A stretch of 42,482 bases of DNA from JAGXLC01 sp041686375 (GTDB lineage: Bacteria > Bacteroidota > Bacteroidia > Bacteroidales > UBA12077). Below the pieces are notes generated by a model that made no database searches, was not told where the DNA came from, and saw only the letters and a list, made by a program, of their open reading frames with translations. Positions within the stretch are counted from its first letter, which is position 1. Each line of letters begins with the position of its first letter. Location of the stretch: the NCBI GenBank assembly GCA_041686375.1, contig JAWLEB010000025.1:1-42482 (forward strand), read 5' to 3'. Made by a program: the position numbers and the translations under genes. Of this stretch, positions 8,113-16,580 are shown one piece after another.

Positions 8113-8580
8113 ATAAAATAGAGAGATAATTATTATTACAATTTATAAGGCTATAATCAAACAGAATAGGAGCGCATTTTGTATAAATACAAATTTTCAG
8201 ATATAGGTTTTTCTTATAAATGTTAATGGAAATCAAATTTTATAGATTTTTTGACTTGCATTCTAAGGATCAGGTCAGTATTCATCAATTGTGTAACGGG
8301 TTTACCTTTTTAACCCGTACATCAAAAAAATATTACAATGCTCATCAACAAGCTGGTAGTAGTCATTCTGGATTTTTCGTCAAAAATTTTACATTAATCA
8401 TTTTCATGCTTGACGTTTTAAAATTATTTAATATAAATTTGATAGTTTAGGTGTTAAGGATTCATATCTATGGTTTGATGTAAGGTTGAATAAAAAGAAA
8501 AAATATATTGGAAAAGCATTGATTATAGAGAGATAATTTTGGACACTTAATGTTTAACTTTAAATAGGATTGGTTTTTTT
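8113..8580. other. long intergenic region between two divergent genes
   Basis: AT-rich stretch between the acyl-CoA synthetase and phosphofructokinase genes with no convincing gene. It holds a 14-bp exact direct repeat ATAGAGAGATAATT at 8118-8131 and 8525-8538, and a hairpin with 7-bp arms ACGGGTT/AACCCGT (8296-8318) that has no T-run on either strand. A candidate promoter for the right-hand gene lies at 8410-8441. Confidence 0.5.
8410..8441 (+). promoter_or_regulatory. candidate promoter for phosphofructokinase
   Basis: TTG (8410-8412), a 21-nt spacer and TAAATTTG (8434-8441) match the Bacteroidota -33/-7 arrangement in sequence and spacing. It implies a leader of about 130 nt before the ATG at 8581. 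Confidence 0.45.
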
Positions 8581-9675
8581 ATGAATCGATTATTAGTAGC
8601 AACAGCAGGAGGTGACTGTCCGGGATTAAATGCAGTAATCCGGGCGATCGTTAAAAGAGCCTCCAAGGAAAAAGACTGGGAAGTTTTAGGAAGTATTCAG
8701 GCTTTTAATGGTGTTTTATGGGAACCAACAGAGGTTAGAGTACTGGATGACAAAAGTGTGTCAGGGATTCATTATCAGGGAGGTACAATACTTGAAACAA
8801 CTAATAAAGGTGGGCCATTCGCCTGGCCTGTAAAAAATAAAGATGGTTCCTGGTCTACTGTTGATCGTTCGGATGAGATGATAAGGAAACTTCAGCTTAT
8901 GGGTGTTGATGCAGTAATTAACATTGGTGGAGATGGTTCTCAGAGAATTTCACAAGCATTATATGAAAAGGGGCTGAATATTATTGGAGTTCCTAAAACA
9001 ATAGATAATGACTTAAAAGCCACTGATTCAACCTTTGGTTTTCAGACTGCGGTACAAATAGCAACCGATTCTGTGGACAAATTGGTAACGACCGCTGCCA
9101 GTCACAATAGAGTCTTGATCACCGAAGTAATGGGTCGGGATGCAGGCTGGATAGCTCTCAATGCATCCGTGGCTGGTGGAGCAGAAATATGTCTTATTCC
9201 TGAAATTCCGTATGATGTAAATAAAGTTATGGAGCGAATTAACTCAAGGTTTGTAAAAGACAGAGGGTTTGCCATTATTGTTGTTGCTGAGGGAGCACAC
9301 CCCAAGGGTGGTGAACCATCACAAAAAAATCCTGAAGAGGTGGGATATAATAATATCAAATATAGTGGTGCAGCAAGCCGTTTGGAACAAGAGCTAAAAA
9401 CTGCTGGTTGCAAATATGATATACGTAAAACGGTATTAGGTCATATTCAAAGAGGAGGAATTCCTATTGCATATGATCGTGTTCTTGCCACGCAATTTGG
9501 TGTGCGCGCTTTTGAAATGGTTCTAAAGGAAAAATTTGGAGAAATGGTCTCATATCGTCACCCATACATAACTTCAGTACCATTTAAGGAGGCTATATGT
9601 GAGCCCCATCTTGTCACACAAGAAACTGCCATGATGGTAAATGCCCGAGGTGTTGGAATAAGTTTTGGAGATTAA
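8581..9675 (+). CDS. pfkA: 6-phosphofructokinase (group III type)
   Basis: Phosphofructokinase of 364 residues making fructose 1,6-bisphosphate in glycolysis. The N-terminal phosphate loop is GGDCPGLNAVIRA (residues 10-22). The second motif is GGDGS (116-120), the catalytic motif PKTIDND has K139 and D142, and the substrate loop is TEVMGRDAGWIAL. G119 corresponds to E. coli G104 and favours ATP (PPi enzymes usually have Asp there). K139 corresponds to E. coli G124 and is the residue seen in PPi-dependent and group III enzymes. I therefore predict ATP use in a group III, probably non-allosteric enzyme, with the phosphoryl donor worth testing. It is a single gene with no operon partners. Confidence 0.93.
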   Translation: MNRLLVATAGGDCPGLNAVIRAIVKRASKEKDWEVLGSIQAFNGVLWEPTEVRVLDDKSVSGIHYQGGTILETTNKGGPFAWPVKNKDGSWSTVDRSDEMIRKLQLMGVDAVINIGGDGSQRISQALYEKGLNIIGVPKTIDNDLKATDSTFGFQTAVQIATDSVDKLVTTAASHNRVLITEVMGRDAGWIALNASVAGGAEICLIPEIPYDVNKVMERINSRFVKDRGFAIIVVAEGAHPKGGEPSQKNPEEVGYNNIKYSGAASRLEQELKTAGCKYDIRKTVLGHIQRGGIPIAYDRVLATQFGVRAFEMVLKEKFGEMVSYRHPYITSVPFKEAICEPHLVTQETAMMVNARGVGISFGD

Positions 9676-9808
9676 GTAAAAGTTTTTTATTAAACTAAAA
9701 AGATAGGGGGTTGCATATAAAGACCTGAAAGCTGACAGTTAAAACAAAGAGGTTGCCAATTTGCATCTCCTTTGTGTAAAGGAATCCAATTTATTTTATA
9801 TCCTCAAA

Positions 9809-10261
9809 TCATAGCTTTCCAAATAAAATTAATTTCTGAAATGTATCAATTGTATGATAAGTCGATTTTAAAGTTCTCCCTTGACTTTCTCTGTGTTTCT
9901 TTATGTAACGGTCTGTGTATATATTTTTAAAATGCTTATAGAAGGCCACCAGTTTGTGATTAAGTTTTATAGTTCCTTCCAGCGCTCCCCATTCCTAATT
10001 GTTGTAATGACCAGCAACCCATATAACACTTTGGTCGCTTTGGTAATACATGCTCAGTAACTCCTGGGTTTTAATCTCATATCTTTTGAGCAATTCTTTC
10101 TTTTTCATCCTAAATTCTTTCAAGCTTTTTAGTAAAATATCGGATAAATTCCGGTAGTTTTTCCTTATGATTTGTGATAATTCTTTATCAGTTTTATCAG
10201 AAAAGATGGATTTTAATTGTGATAAAATCAAAAGATGCATATAAAAAAGAAAAGGAACCAA
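9809..10261 (-). pseudogene. decayed lipid A (LpxL/HtrB-type) acyltransferase
   Basis: The minus strand encodes the N-terminal half of a lysophospholipid/lipid A acyltransferase of the LpxL family in a damaged form. The part before the first stop (9995-10261) shows KELSQIIRKNYRNLSDIL, then KKELLKRYEIKTQELL and VIWVAGHYNN. This is the family's HX4E catalytic motif region (normally GHYNNWEW). The W codon is TAG (9995-9997), and the same frame continues EWGALEGTIKLNHKLVAFYK and TDRYIKKHRESQGRTLKS as in the family before a TGA at 9809-9811. About 20 residues also seem missing near the N-terminus, and the C-terminal third is unrecognisable. The product should be nonfunctional. Confidence 0.8.
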
Positions 10262-10454
10262 AGAAAAACAATCACTCCCATCCTGAACAAGTTATAAATG
10301 AAAATTTTGCATACGAAGGTCAATTACTTCTATTTTGATGAAAGCATAAAAACTAATCAAAATGAAACTTTTACTGTTTTAAAAAGTATATGTTAATTGA
10401 ATAATTCAGAAAATTGAGAATATTCAGCTTTTCTCAATTCATAACTTTTTGTAT

Positions 10455-12515
10455 ATGTTTTATGGTAATATAAAAAAGCTAAACGATATATGGAAATCAT
10501 TTTTCCCTTTTATTTCTTCCCCATTATTAAGGGGCAGGGAGCAAGTAAACACTGAAATTCCCAGTGATAACAAAATAATAGATGAGCAACAACTGACATG
10601 GCAATGTCTCACGGATAATCTAAAAAGCATAGTTTTTATTTTCAATCAGGAAGGACGTTATATTTATGTTAACCCCTTTATGGAGATGCTAACCGGCTTT
10701 GCTGCTTCTGAGTTAAAGGAAAGTTTTTTTTATGAAATTGTACACCCCGATCATCAGCAACTAGTTAAAGAAAGAGGGTATGCACGCTTAAAAGGAGGCG
10801 ATATGCCTTCAAATTATGAACTTAAGATTAAAACAAAAGAGGGTAATGTTAAATGGGTTGAGTTGTCTGTTTCCCTGATTAATATAAAAGGAGAAGCATT
10901 GGGTTTTGGAACTGGACTGGATATCACAGACAAAAAATTTGCAGAAAAACAACTTAAAGTGGAAAGAGCTTATCTAGAAAATTTATTCGATAATTCCCCT
11001 GAAGCAATTGTAGTTACATCTAATCAAGGAATTGTACGATCGATAAATAAGGAATTTACAAGACTTTTTGGATTCACCGAAGAAGAGGTTATCGGACACT
11101 CTATCGATTCATTGATAGCACCGGAGAATCAATTGACAGAAGCTAAGAACGAGACTGATACAGTGGCACGAGGCTATCGTATTTCTACCGAGGCTGTAAG
11201 GCGTAAAAAAGATGGCACCTTAATTAATGTATCAATTTTAGGAGCACCTATTGAGGTAGATGATGAACAAATCGCTGTATATGGCATTTATCGAGATATT
11301 ACCCGGCGGATTCAATACCAGAAAGAGATGGAGGATGCCAGGCGTAAAGCTGAAGAGGCTGACCGTCTCAAATCTTCTTTTCTGGCTAACATGTCGCATG
11401 AAATAAGAACACCAATGAATGCAATAATTGGATTTTCCAGATTGCTCAAAGATCCAAATATTCATCCTGAACAATTATATGAGTATGTTAACATTATCAA
11501 TGGTAGAGCCAACCATTTACTTCAAATTATCAATGATATTATTGATCTTTCTAAAATTGAATCAGGAGAATTAAGGGTCTCTGAAGATGTATTTAATTTA
11601 AACCATTTTCTTGATGAGATTTATTCTGTAACTTTAAATGAACTTGAGCAAGCTTGCAATAAAGAAATTAATTTGTTTCTGAATAAAGGGCTTAAAGATG
11701 ATGAAGCAAATATAGTTGCTGATAAAACAAGGCTACAACAGATATTGCATAATCTTTTAAGCAATGCCGTAAAATATACTCAAAAAGGATATATAAAATT
11801 CGGCTATAAATTGCTCAATGGCAAAGGGAGGAAGTTAGAATTTTATGTCTGTGATACAGGTATTGGCATTAAAGAGGAGAAACAGAAAATAATCTTTGAT
11901 CGTTTCCGGCAATCTGATGAATCGAAAACAAGAGAATTTGGGGGAACTGGCTTGGGATTGTCGATCTCAAAAGGACTTGTTGAAAACATGAATGGGGAGA
12001 TGTGGGTGAATTCCCAATACGGAAAAGGTTCTGTATTTTCTTTTACCATTCCGTTAAAATCCACGGATGTAAAAGATAAAATTGTAACTTTACACGATAA
12101 TAATTATTCTACTATGGCATATAACTGGGAAAACATACAGATATTAGTAGTTGAAGATGATATATTGAGTAGTAAATTTCTGGAAGCTGTATTAGAAGAG
12201 ACAGGGGCAAAAATCATATTTACCAAAGATGGAAATCAAGCTATAGAGACAGTTAAAAAGAATAATGTCGATGTTGTTTTAATGGACATTCAATTACCCG
12301 GAATGAGTGGTAACAAGACAACACGTAAAATTAAAGAGTTTGACAAGAATATCCCTGTAATTGCCCAAACTGCCCATGCAATGCCAGAAGATAAGAACAT
12401 CAGTATGGAAGCAGGTTGTGATGATTATATTACAAAACCCATTGACATAAATATGTTGCTTGACAAAATTGAGGCTTTATTAAAAAAGTTTAAAAAGATA
12501 AGTTCCCAAAAGTAG
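10455..12515 (+). CDS. PAS-PAS hybrid sensor histidine kinase with receiver domain
   Basis: Hybrid two-component sensor of 686 residues from the ATG at 10455 (a TTG two codons earlier is also possible). Domain order is two PAS domains (about 50-165 and 170-290, the first with a PAC segment GEALGFGTGLDITDKK), a HisKA dimerisation domain with phospho-acceptor H315 in FLANMSHEIRTPMN, and an HATPase domain (NLLSNAVKYT, DTGIGI, FGGTGLGLSIS). The C-terminal receiver has D611 in VLMDIQLPGMSG and the lysine of DDYITKPID. No transmembrane helix is evident, so it is probably a cytoplasmic sensor. No response regulator gene lies beside it, and the C-terminal receiver suggests a phosphorelay. Its signal is unknown. 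Confidence 0.92.
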   Translation: MFYGNIKKLNDIWKSFFPFISSPLLRGREQVNTEIPSDNKIIDEQQLTWQCLTDNLKSIVFIFNQEGRYIYVNPFMEMLTGFAASELKESFFYEIVHPDHQQLVKERGYARLKGGDMPSNYELKIKTKEGNVKWVELSVSLINIKGEALGFGTGLDITDKKFAEKQLKVERAYLENLFDNSPEAIVVTSNQGIVRSINKEFTRLFGFTEEEVIGHSIDSLIAPENQLTEAKNETDTVARGYRISTEAVRRKKDGTLINVSILGAPIEVDDEQIAVYGIYRDITRRIQYQKEMEDARRKAEEADRLKSSFLANMSHEIRTPMNAIIGFSRLLKDPNIHPEQLYEYVNIINGRANHLLQIINDIIDLSKIESGELRVSEDVFNLNHFLDEIYSVTLNELEQACNKEINLFLNKGLKDDEANIVADKTRLQQILHNLLSNAVKYTQKGYIKFGYKLLNGKGRKLEFYVCDTGIGIKEEKQKIIFDRFRQSDESKTREFGGTGLGLSISKGLVENMNGEMWVNSQYGKGSVFSFTIPLKSTDVKDKIVTLHDNNYSTMAYNWENIQILVVEDDILSSKFLEAVLEETGAKIIFTKDGNQAIETVKKNNVDVVLMDIQLPGMSGNKTTRKIKEFDKNIPVIAQTAHAMPEDKNISMEAGCDDYITKPIDINMLLDKIEALLKKFKKISSQK

Positions 12516-12848
12516 AAATCATTATAGATGCAGTTGCAAATATTTATCAATAGTCTATAAGCAGAAACGTTTAAATTTTCTAACATTATCAGAAATACTG
12601 CTCACGGTTAAATTAAATAATATACACATGCAACCTTCATCCACTAGCATAGACAAAAGTCTATGTATAAAGCATGTAGACAAAAAGACATGAATAGAAC
12701 GCAGATGACACGGATTGAGCGGATAAACGCGGATTTATTTATCCAAATTAACAATTGCTTTAAGTTTCGTTTTGTAAATCATTGAAAATAAGCATAATAA
12801 CTACAATTTATTCAAATGAGGTAATAACTTAAAAAAAACGATATTCAA
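12516..12848. other. intergenic region with a CGCAGAT/CGCGGAT-type repeat stretch
   Basis: No gene is seen. There is a small perfect hairpin CATAGAC-AAAA-GTCTATG (12648-12665) without a T-run. At 12697-12737 a stretch of GAT-ending units reads GCAGAT, CACGGAT, GCGGAT, CGCGGAT. I recall similar stretches as dispersed sequences in many Bacteroidota genomes, but could not check this here. Confidence 0.4.
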
Positions 12849-13295
12849 ATGAAAAGAATTAAAGGGATTTTTGTATTGTTTATCTCCGTAGTGCTAATAT
12901 TTCTTGCTGCGTGTGAGGATGAAAGATTAAATCCGGAAGATGATACCTCAGTGCTGGAGGGCGAATGGGAGGTAGATGAAGATAGCGAATTCTATAAAAG
13001 TACTCAATCCAGGTACAGGGTTTATATATCTGTTTCAGAAACAGATACATCTCAGGTTGTTATCTCAAATTTTTACCAGCTTGGCTATGAAAACGCTCAG
13101 GTAGTTGGCGAAGTTAGCGGGAAAAGAATACAACTTTTACAGGATCAATCGATAGAAACACAGGGTGTAACCTATACGGTTCTGTCGGGTAACGGTGAAA
13201 TTGCTGACGATTATAGGAGTATTGACTGGGAGTATGAAGTGGATGATGGAAGTGGAGATGTGGATAATGTCACCGCCCGTTATACTAGAAGATGA
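12849..13295 (+). CDS. small lipoprotein of unknown function
   Basis: A 148-residue protein with a lipoprotein signal peptide: basic MKRIK, a hydrophobic core, and the lipobox LAAC with the lipidated cysteine at residue 21, so it should be anchored to a cell-envelope membrane. The acidic linker EDERLNPEDD is followed by about 110 residues rich in alternating polar/hydrophobic beta-strand patterns (LEGEWEVDEDSEF, then RYRVYISVSETD). These resemble the small lipocalin-like beta-barrel domains common in Bacteroidota lipoproteins, though that fold is only a guess. It is a lone gene, convergent with ispE 26 nt downstream. Function unknown. Confidence 0.75.
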   Translation: MKRIKGIFVLFISVVLIFLAACEDERLNPEDDTSVLEGEWEVDEDSEFYKSTQSRYRVYISVSETDTSQVVISNFYQLGYENAQVVGEVSGKRIQLLQDQSIETQGVTYTVLSGNGEIADDYRSIDWEYEVDDGSGDVDNVTARYTRR

Positions 13296-13320
13296 GACTT
13301 AAAGACACTACCAAATGGTC

Positions 13321-14139
13321 TTATAAAGTTTGTTGCCATACAAACATATCGTTAAACTTTCCAGAAAGATCTGGTTTGTCTTTGAATATGCCATATATGC
13401 CGGAACCACTTCCTGACATTGCTGCGTATTCTGCATTTAACTCATAAAGCTGTTTTTTGATATCTTCCAAAAGAGGATATTGTTTAAAAACATGATATTC
13501 AAAATCATTGACAATATTGTGTTTCCACTTTTCAACCGGCATATTTGTAATAATATCTTTCAGTGAAATTTTGTTTTTATGAGGTTTGACTTGCTTGTAA
13601 GCAAATTTTGTACTTACTTGAATATCTGGAACTATTACTATCAGGTAATATCCGGTAAGATTTATTGGAACAGGAATTATTCTGTTTCCTTTTTCATAAG
13701 CGAAAGCAGATTCGTTGTGTAAAAAGAAGGGGCAGTCTGAACCCAGACTTTCAGCATATGATGCAAGTATTGTTTGGGAAAGATTCAGTTTAAAAATTTT
13801 ATTCAGTGTTAGTAATGTGTAGGCTGCATCTGAAGAGCCTCCACCTAAACCTGAGCCAGGAGGAATTATTTTATGCAAATGCATATCAACAGAAGGGATG
13901 TCATGATTATCTTTTATCTTCCTGTAAGCTTGATGGCAGAGGTTCTGTGAAAAAGGGACATCAATATGAATACCGGTATTTTGTAAAACTATCTCCTGAT
14001 TAGCTGGTGTTTCCTGAATTTCGAGAATATCTGTTAAATTTATCGGATAAAAGATGGTCTCAATGTTATGAAAACCGTCATTTCTATGTTCTGTGACAAA
14101 AAGTCCGATATTAATTTTTGCATTAGGAAATATAATCAT
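13321..14139 (-). CDS. ispE: 4-diphosphocytidyl-2-C-methyl-D-erythritol kinase
   Basis: GHMP kinase of the non-mevalonate isoprenoid pathway that phosphorylates CDP-methylerythritol. The start MIIFPNAKINIGLFV carries the family's PNAKINIGL segment with the catalytic lysine. The ATP-binding glycine loop is PPGSGLGGGSSDAAYTL at about residues 91-107, and the late motif MSGSGSGIYGIF is typical. Its 272 residues are normal. It is convergent with the small lipoprotein and divergent from dnaB. The pathway partner ispF lies about 11.5 kb away in the same window. Confidence 0.95.
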   Translation of the reverse strand: MIIFPNAKINIGLFVTEHRNDGFHNIETIFYPINLTDILEIQETPANQEIVLQNTGIHIDVPFSQNLCHQAYRKIKDNHDIPSVDMHLHKIIPPGSGLGGGSSDAAYTLLTLNKIFKLNLSQTILASYAESLGSDCPFFLHNESAFAYEKGNRIIPVPINLTGYYLIVIVPDIQVSTKFAYKQVKPHKNKISLKDIITNMPVEKWKHNIVNDFEYHVFKQYPLLEDIKKQLYELNAEYAAMSGSGSGIYGIFKDKPDLSGKFNDMFVWQQTL

Positions 14140-14260
14140 ACCACAATGAAAAATTTAGGGATAAATGTAGGAGATTTTTTTAACAAAATGTTAACTAAAC
14201 CGTTAATTTTAGTTTAAAAATATTAATAGGGTAAAATGACGATATATTTAATTCTATTAT

Positions 14261-14268
14261 TACCTTTG
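14261..14268 (+). promoter_or_regulatory. candidate -7 box for dnaB
   Basis: TACCTTTG matches TAnnTTTG and lies 23 nt before the preferred dnaB ATG at 14292. No clear -33 TTG is seen. Confidence 0.4.
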
Positions 14269-14291
14269 GTAATTTGAAAACAGAAATGATT

Positions 14292-15821
14292 ATGGCTGAA
14301 AATCAGAATAAAAACAAAAAGGGGAATTATATTGAGCAAGCGCTTGATTATGGCAAAAAACCACCACAGGCCGTAGATCTTGAGGAGGCTGTACTGGGAG
14401 CCATAATGCTTGAGAAAGATGCTATCATTTCTGTTATGGATATTCTTTCTCCTGATAGTTTCTATAAAGAGGCACATAAAAAGATATATTCTGCTATCAT
14501 AGACTTATCCCAGAATTTACAACCGATTGATATACTCACAGTTACCGAAGAATTAAAAAAGCGTAACGAATTGGAGGAAGTTGGCGGACATTATTATATA
14601 ACCCAGTTAACCAGTAAAGTTGCAACAGCTGCTCACATTGAATATCATGCCAGAATTATTGCTCAAAAACATATACAAAGGGAGTTGATAAGGGTAGCCA
14701 GTGAAATCCAGACAAAAGCATATGATGATTCCGTTGATGTAAACGATTTGATAGATTTTTCTGAGTCTGAATTGTTCAGGGTTACTGAAACCAATATTAA
14801 GAAAGAAACAGCAAAATTGAACACCCTGATTCAAGAGGCTATAGAGCAAATTGAAGAAGCGGGCAAAAAGGAGGAAGGGCTGAGTGGTGTTCCATCAGGG
14901 TTTACTAAATTAGACAGGGTGACTTCCGGTTGGCAGAAATCTGATTTGGTTATTATTGCTGCCCGTCCATCTATGGGTAAAACCGCTTTTATGTTAACCA
15001 TGGCACGAAATATGGCTGTAGAGCATCAAAAACCCATTGGCATATTTTCTTTGGAGATGAGTTCTATACAATTGGTTAATAGACTTATAGTGAGTGAGAC
15101 GGAACTGCCTTCTGAGAAAATCCGTAATGGCAGATTGGAACCTTACGAGTGGGAACAGTTAGAGCATAAGATTAAAAAACTGGTGGATGCACCGTTTTAT
15201 ATTGATGATACCCCTGCAATCAGTATTTTTGAATTGCGATCAAAGTGCAGAAGACTAAAAGATCAGTATAATGTCGAAGCTATTTTCCTGGATTATCTCC
15301 AGCTTATGAGTAGCCCGGGAGATAACAGAGGTAACAGAGAACAGGAAGTAAGTATTATCTCACGTTCATTAAAGGGTATTGCAAAGGAATTAAATATTCC
15401 AATTATTGCCCTCTCACAGTTAAATCGTTCTGTAGAGCTTCGTTCAGGCGATAAAAAACCACAGCTTTCAGATTTAAGGGAGTCAGGAGCGATTGAGCAG
15501 GATGCTGATATGGTATTGTTTATCCATCGGCCAGAAAGATATGGAATAATAGACGATGGAGAAGGGAATTCATTACTAGGCATTGCTGAAATTATTTTGG
15601 CAAAACACAGAAACGGAGCCCTTGCAGATATTCAGCTAAGATTCAGGGATGAGCTTGCTAAATTTGAAGAGTTAGATGAAGGCTCTTTAAGTATTCCGGA
15701 AGATGAGGCGGGAAATGCCATGACCATTAGTTCTAAAATGAATGAAGAAGATGCTTATAATTTATCCAGAAATGACGACTTAGGAAGTAACGTTGATTTC
15801 GATGAAGAACCTCCTTTTTAA
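14292..15821 (+). CDS. dnaB: replicative DNA helicase DnaB
   Basis: Hexameric replicative helicase that unwinds DNA at the fork. The N-terminal primase-interaction domain (PPQAVDLEEAVLGAIML onward) is followed by a linker and the RecA-like motor domain. In the motor domain, Walker A is ARPSMGKTAF (K230), FSLEMSSIQL is the DnaB signature, Walker B is FLDYLQLM, and LRESGAIEQDADMVLFIHRP is the conserved C-terminal motif. I chose the ATG at 14292 (MAENQN); an ATG two codons earlier and a TTG at 14274 are alternatives. There is no intein: the motifs run without interruption. The 3' end overlaps the convergent yjjG-like gene by 4 nt. Confidence 0.96.
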   Translation: MAENQNKNKKGNYIEQALDYGKKPPQAVDLEEAVLGAIMLEKDAIISVMDILSPDSFYKEAHKKIYSAIIDLSQNLQPIDILTVTEELKKRNELEEVGGHYYITQLTSKVATAAHIEYHARIIAQKHIQRELIRVASEIQTKAYDDSVDVNDLIDFSESELFRVTETNIKKETAKLNTLIQEAIEQIEEAGKKEEGLSGVPSGFTKLDRVTSGWQKSDLVIIAARPSMGKTAFMLTMARNMAVEHQKPIGIFSLEMSSIQLVNRLIVSETELPSEKIRNGRLEPYEWEQLEHKIKKLVDAPFYIDDTPAISIFELRSKCRRLKDQYNVEAIFLDYLQLMSSPGDNRGNREQEVSIISRSLKGIAKELNIPIIALSQLNRSVELRSGDKKPQLSDLRESGAIEQDADMVLFIHRPERYGIIDDGEGNSLLGIAEIILAKHRNGALADIQLRFRDELAKFEELDEGSLSIPEDEAGNAMTISSKMNEEDAYNLSRNDDLGSNVDFDEEPPF

Positions 15822-16513
15822 AGTAAATCCACAAGTTGTAATAACGAATCGATTTCGTAGGTAGCTTTTTCTACCGTTGTGGGGCTTTGATTGGGATTAA
15901 AGTATATCTGATCGATTCCAACAGCTTTGGCCCCACGAATATCACCCTCAAAATCATCTCCTACCATTAAACTATTTTCTTGGTTTGCATTGGCTAAACT
16001 TAAGGCATATTTAAATATTCTTTGATGAGGCTTTTGTACACCTGCCTTTTCAGAGGTAATAATCTTTTTGAAATATTGCTCCAGGTGGCAATTCCTGATT
16101 TTTTTATACTGCACTTCTTCAAAACCATTGGTAATTATATACAAGTAATACTTGTTTTTTAAATAACCCAAAGCCTCATGAGCATAAGGAAAAAGTTTAG
16201 TTTTCTCTGCACTGAAAGATACATAATCATCACCTATCTGTTTTGCTAATTCCAGGTCGTCATGTCCAAAATGTTTCAATGTGAGGTAAAATCTTTTATA
16301 TATAAGTATTTGTTTTTCAATCAGTCCTTCCCTGTAATCCTGCCATAGTTGTTTGTTGATTTGCCTGTATAGTTTATGAAAACTGCTGAGGTCAGGGAAA
16401 ATACTATTAAGGTTATATTTATCAAATAAGTCTTTGAATGCCTCGAGGGAGTTTGCTTCAAAATCCCATAATGTCCTGTCCAGATCAAAAAATATATGTT
16501 TATATGTTGACAT
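15818..16513 (-). CDS. YjjG-family HAD nucleotidase/phosphatase
   Basis: HAD-superfamily phosphatase of 231 residues, close to YjjG, which removes phosphate from noncanonical pyrimidine nucleotides. Motif I is FFDLDRTLWDF (D10, D12), motif II is ITNGFEEVQ, motif III contains the lysine of SEKAGVQKPHQRIF, and motif IV is MVGDDFEGDIRGA. The helical cap lies between motifs I and II. The 3' end overlaps dnaB by 4 nt tail to tail. The murF stop is 67 nt upstream on the same strand, so a shared transcript with murF is possible. The precise substrate is not readable from sequence. Confidence 0.88.
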   Translation of the reverse strand: MSTYKHIFFDLDRTLWDFEANSLEAFKDLFDKYNLNSIFPDLSSFHKLYRQINKQLWQDYREGLIEKQILIYKRFYLTLKHFGHDDLELAKQIGDDYVSFSAEKTKLFPYAHEALGYLKNKYYLYIITNGFEEVQYKKIRNCHLEQYFKKIITSEKAGVQKPHQRIFKYALSLANANQENSLMVGDDFEGDIRGAKAVGIDQIYFNPNQSPTTVEKATYEIDSLLQLVDLL

Positions 16514-16580
16514 GTAAAATTCATTTTTTATTTTTTTACTATTATTTCTTAACCAGCTTATTGTTGTTACAACAGGTTGA

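Noticed and set aside
8220..8450. 76-codon open frame upstream of phosphofructokinase
   Set aside because: Composition is like random AT-rich DNA, it has no motif, and it covers a hairpin and the candidate promoter. Left as intergenic.
9995..9997. TAG in the acyltransferase read as an amino acid (recoding)
   Set aside because: The gene also has an N-terminal deletion, a later TGA and no C-terminal third, so decay is the simpler reading.
12648..12665. Terminator for the histidine kinase gene
   Set aside because: The hairpin is perfect but short (7 bp) and no T-run follows on either strand; it lies over 130 nt past the stop.
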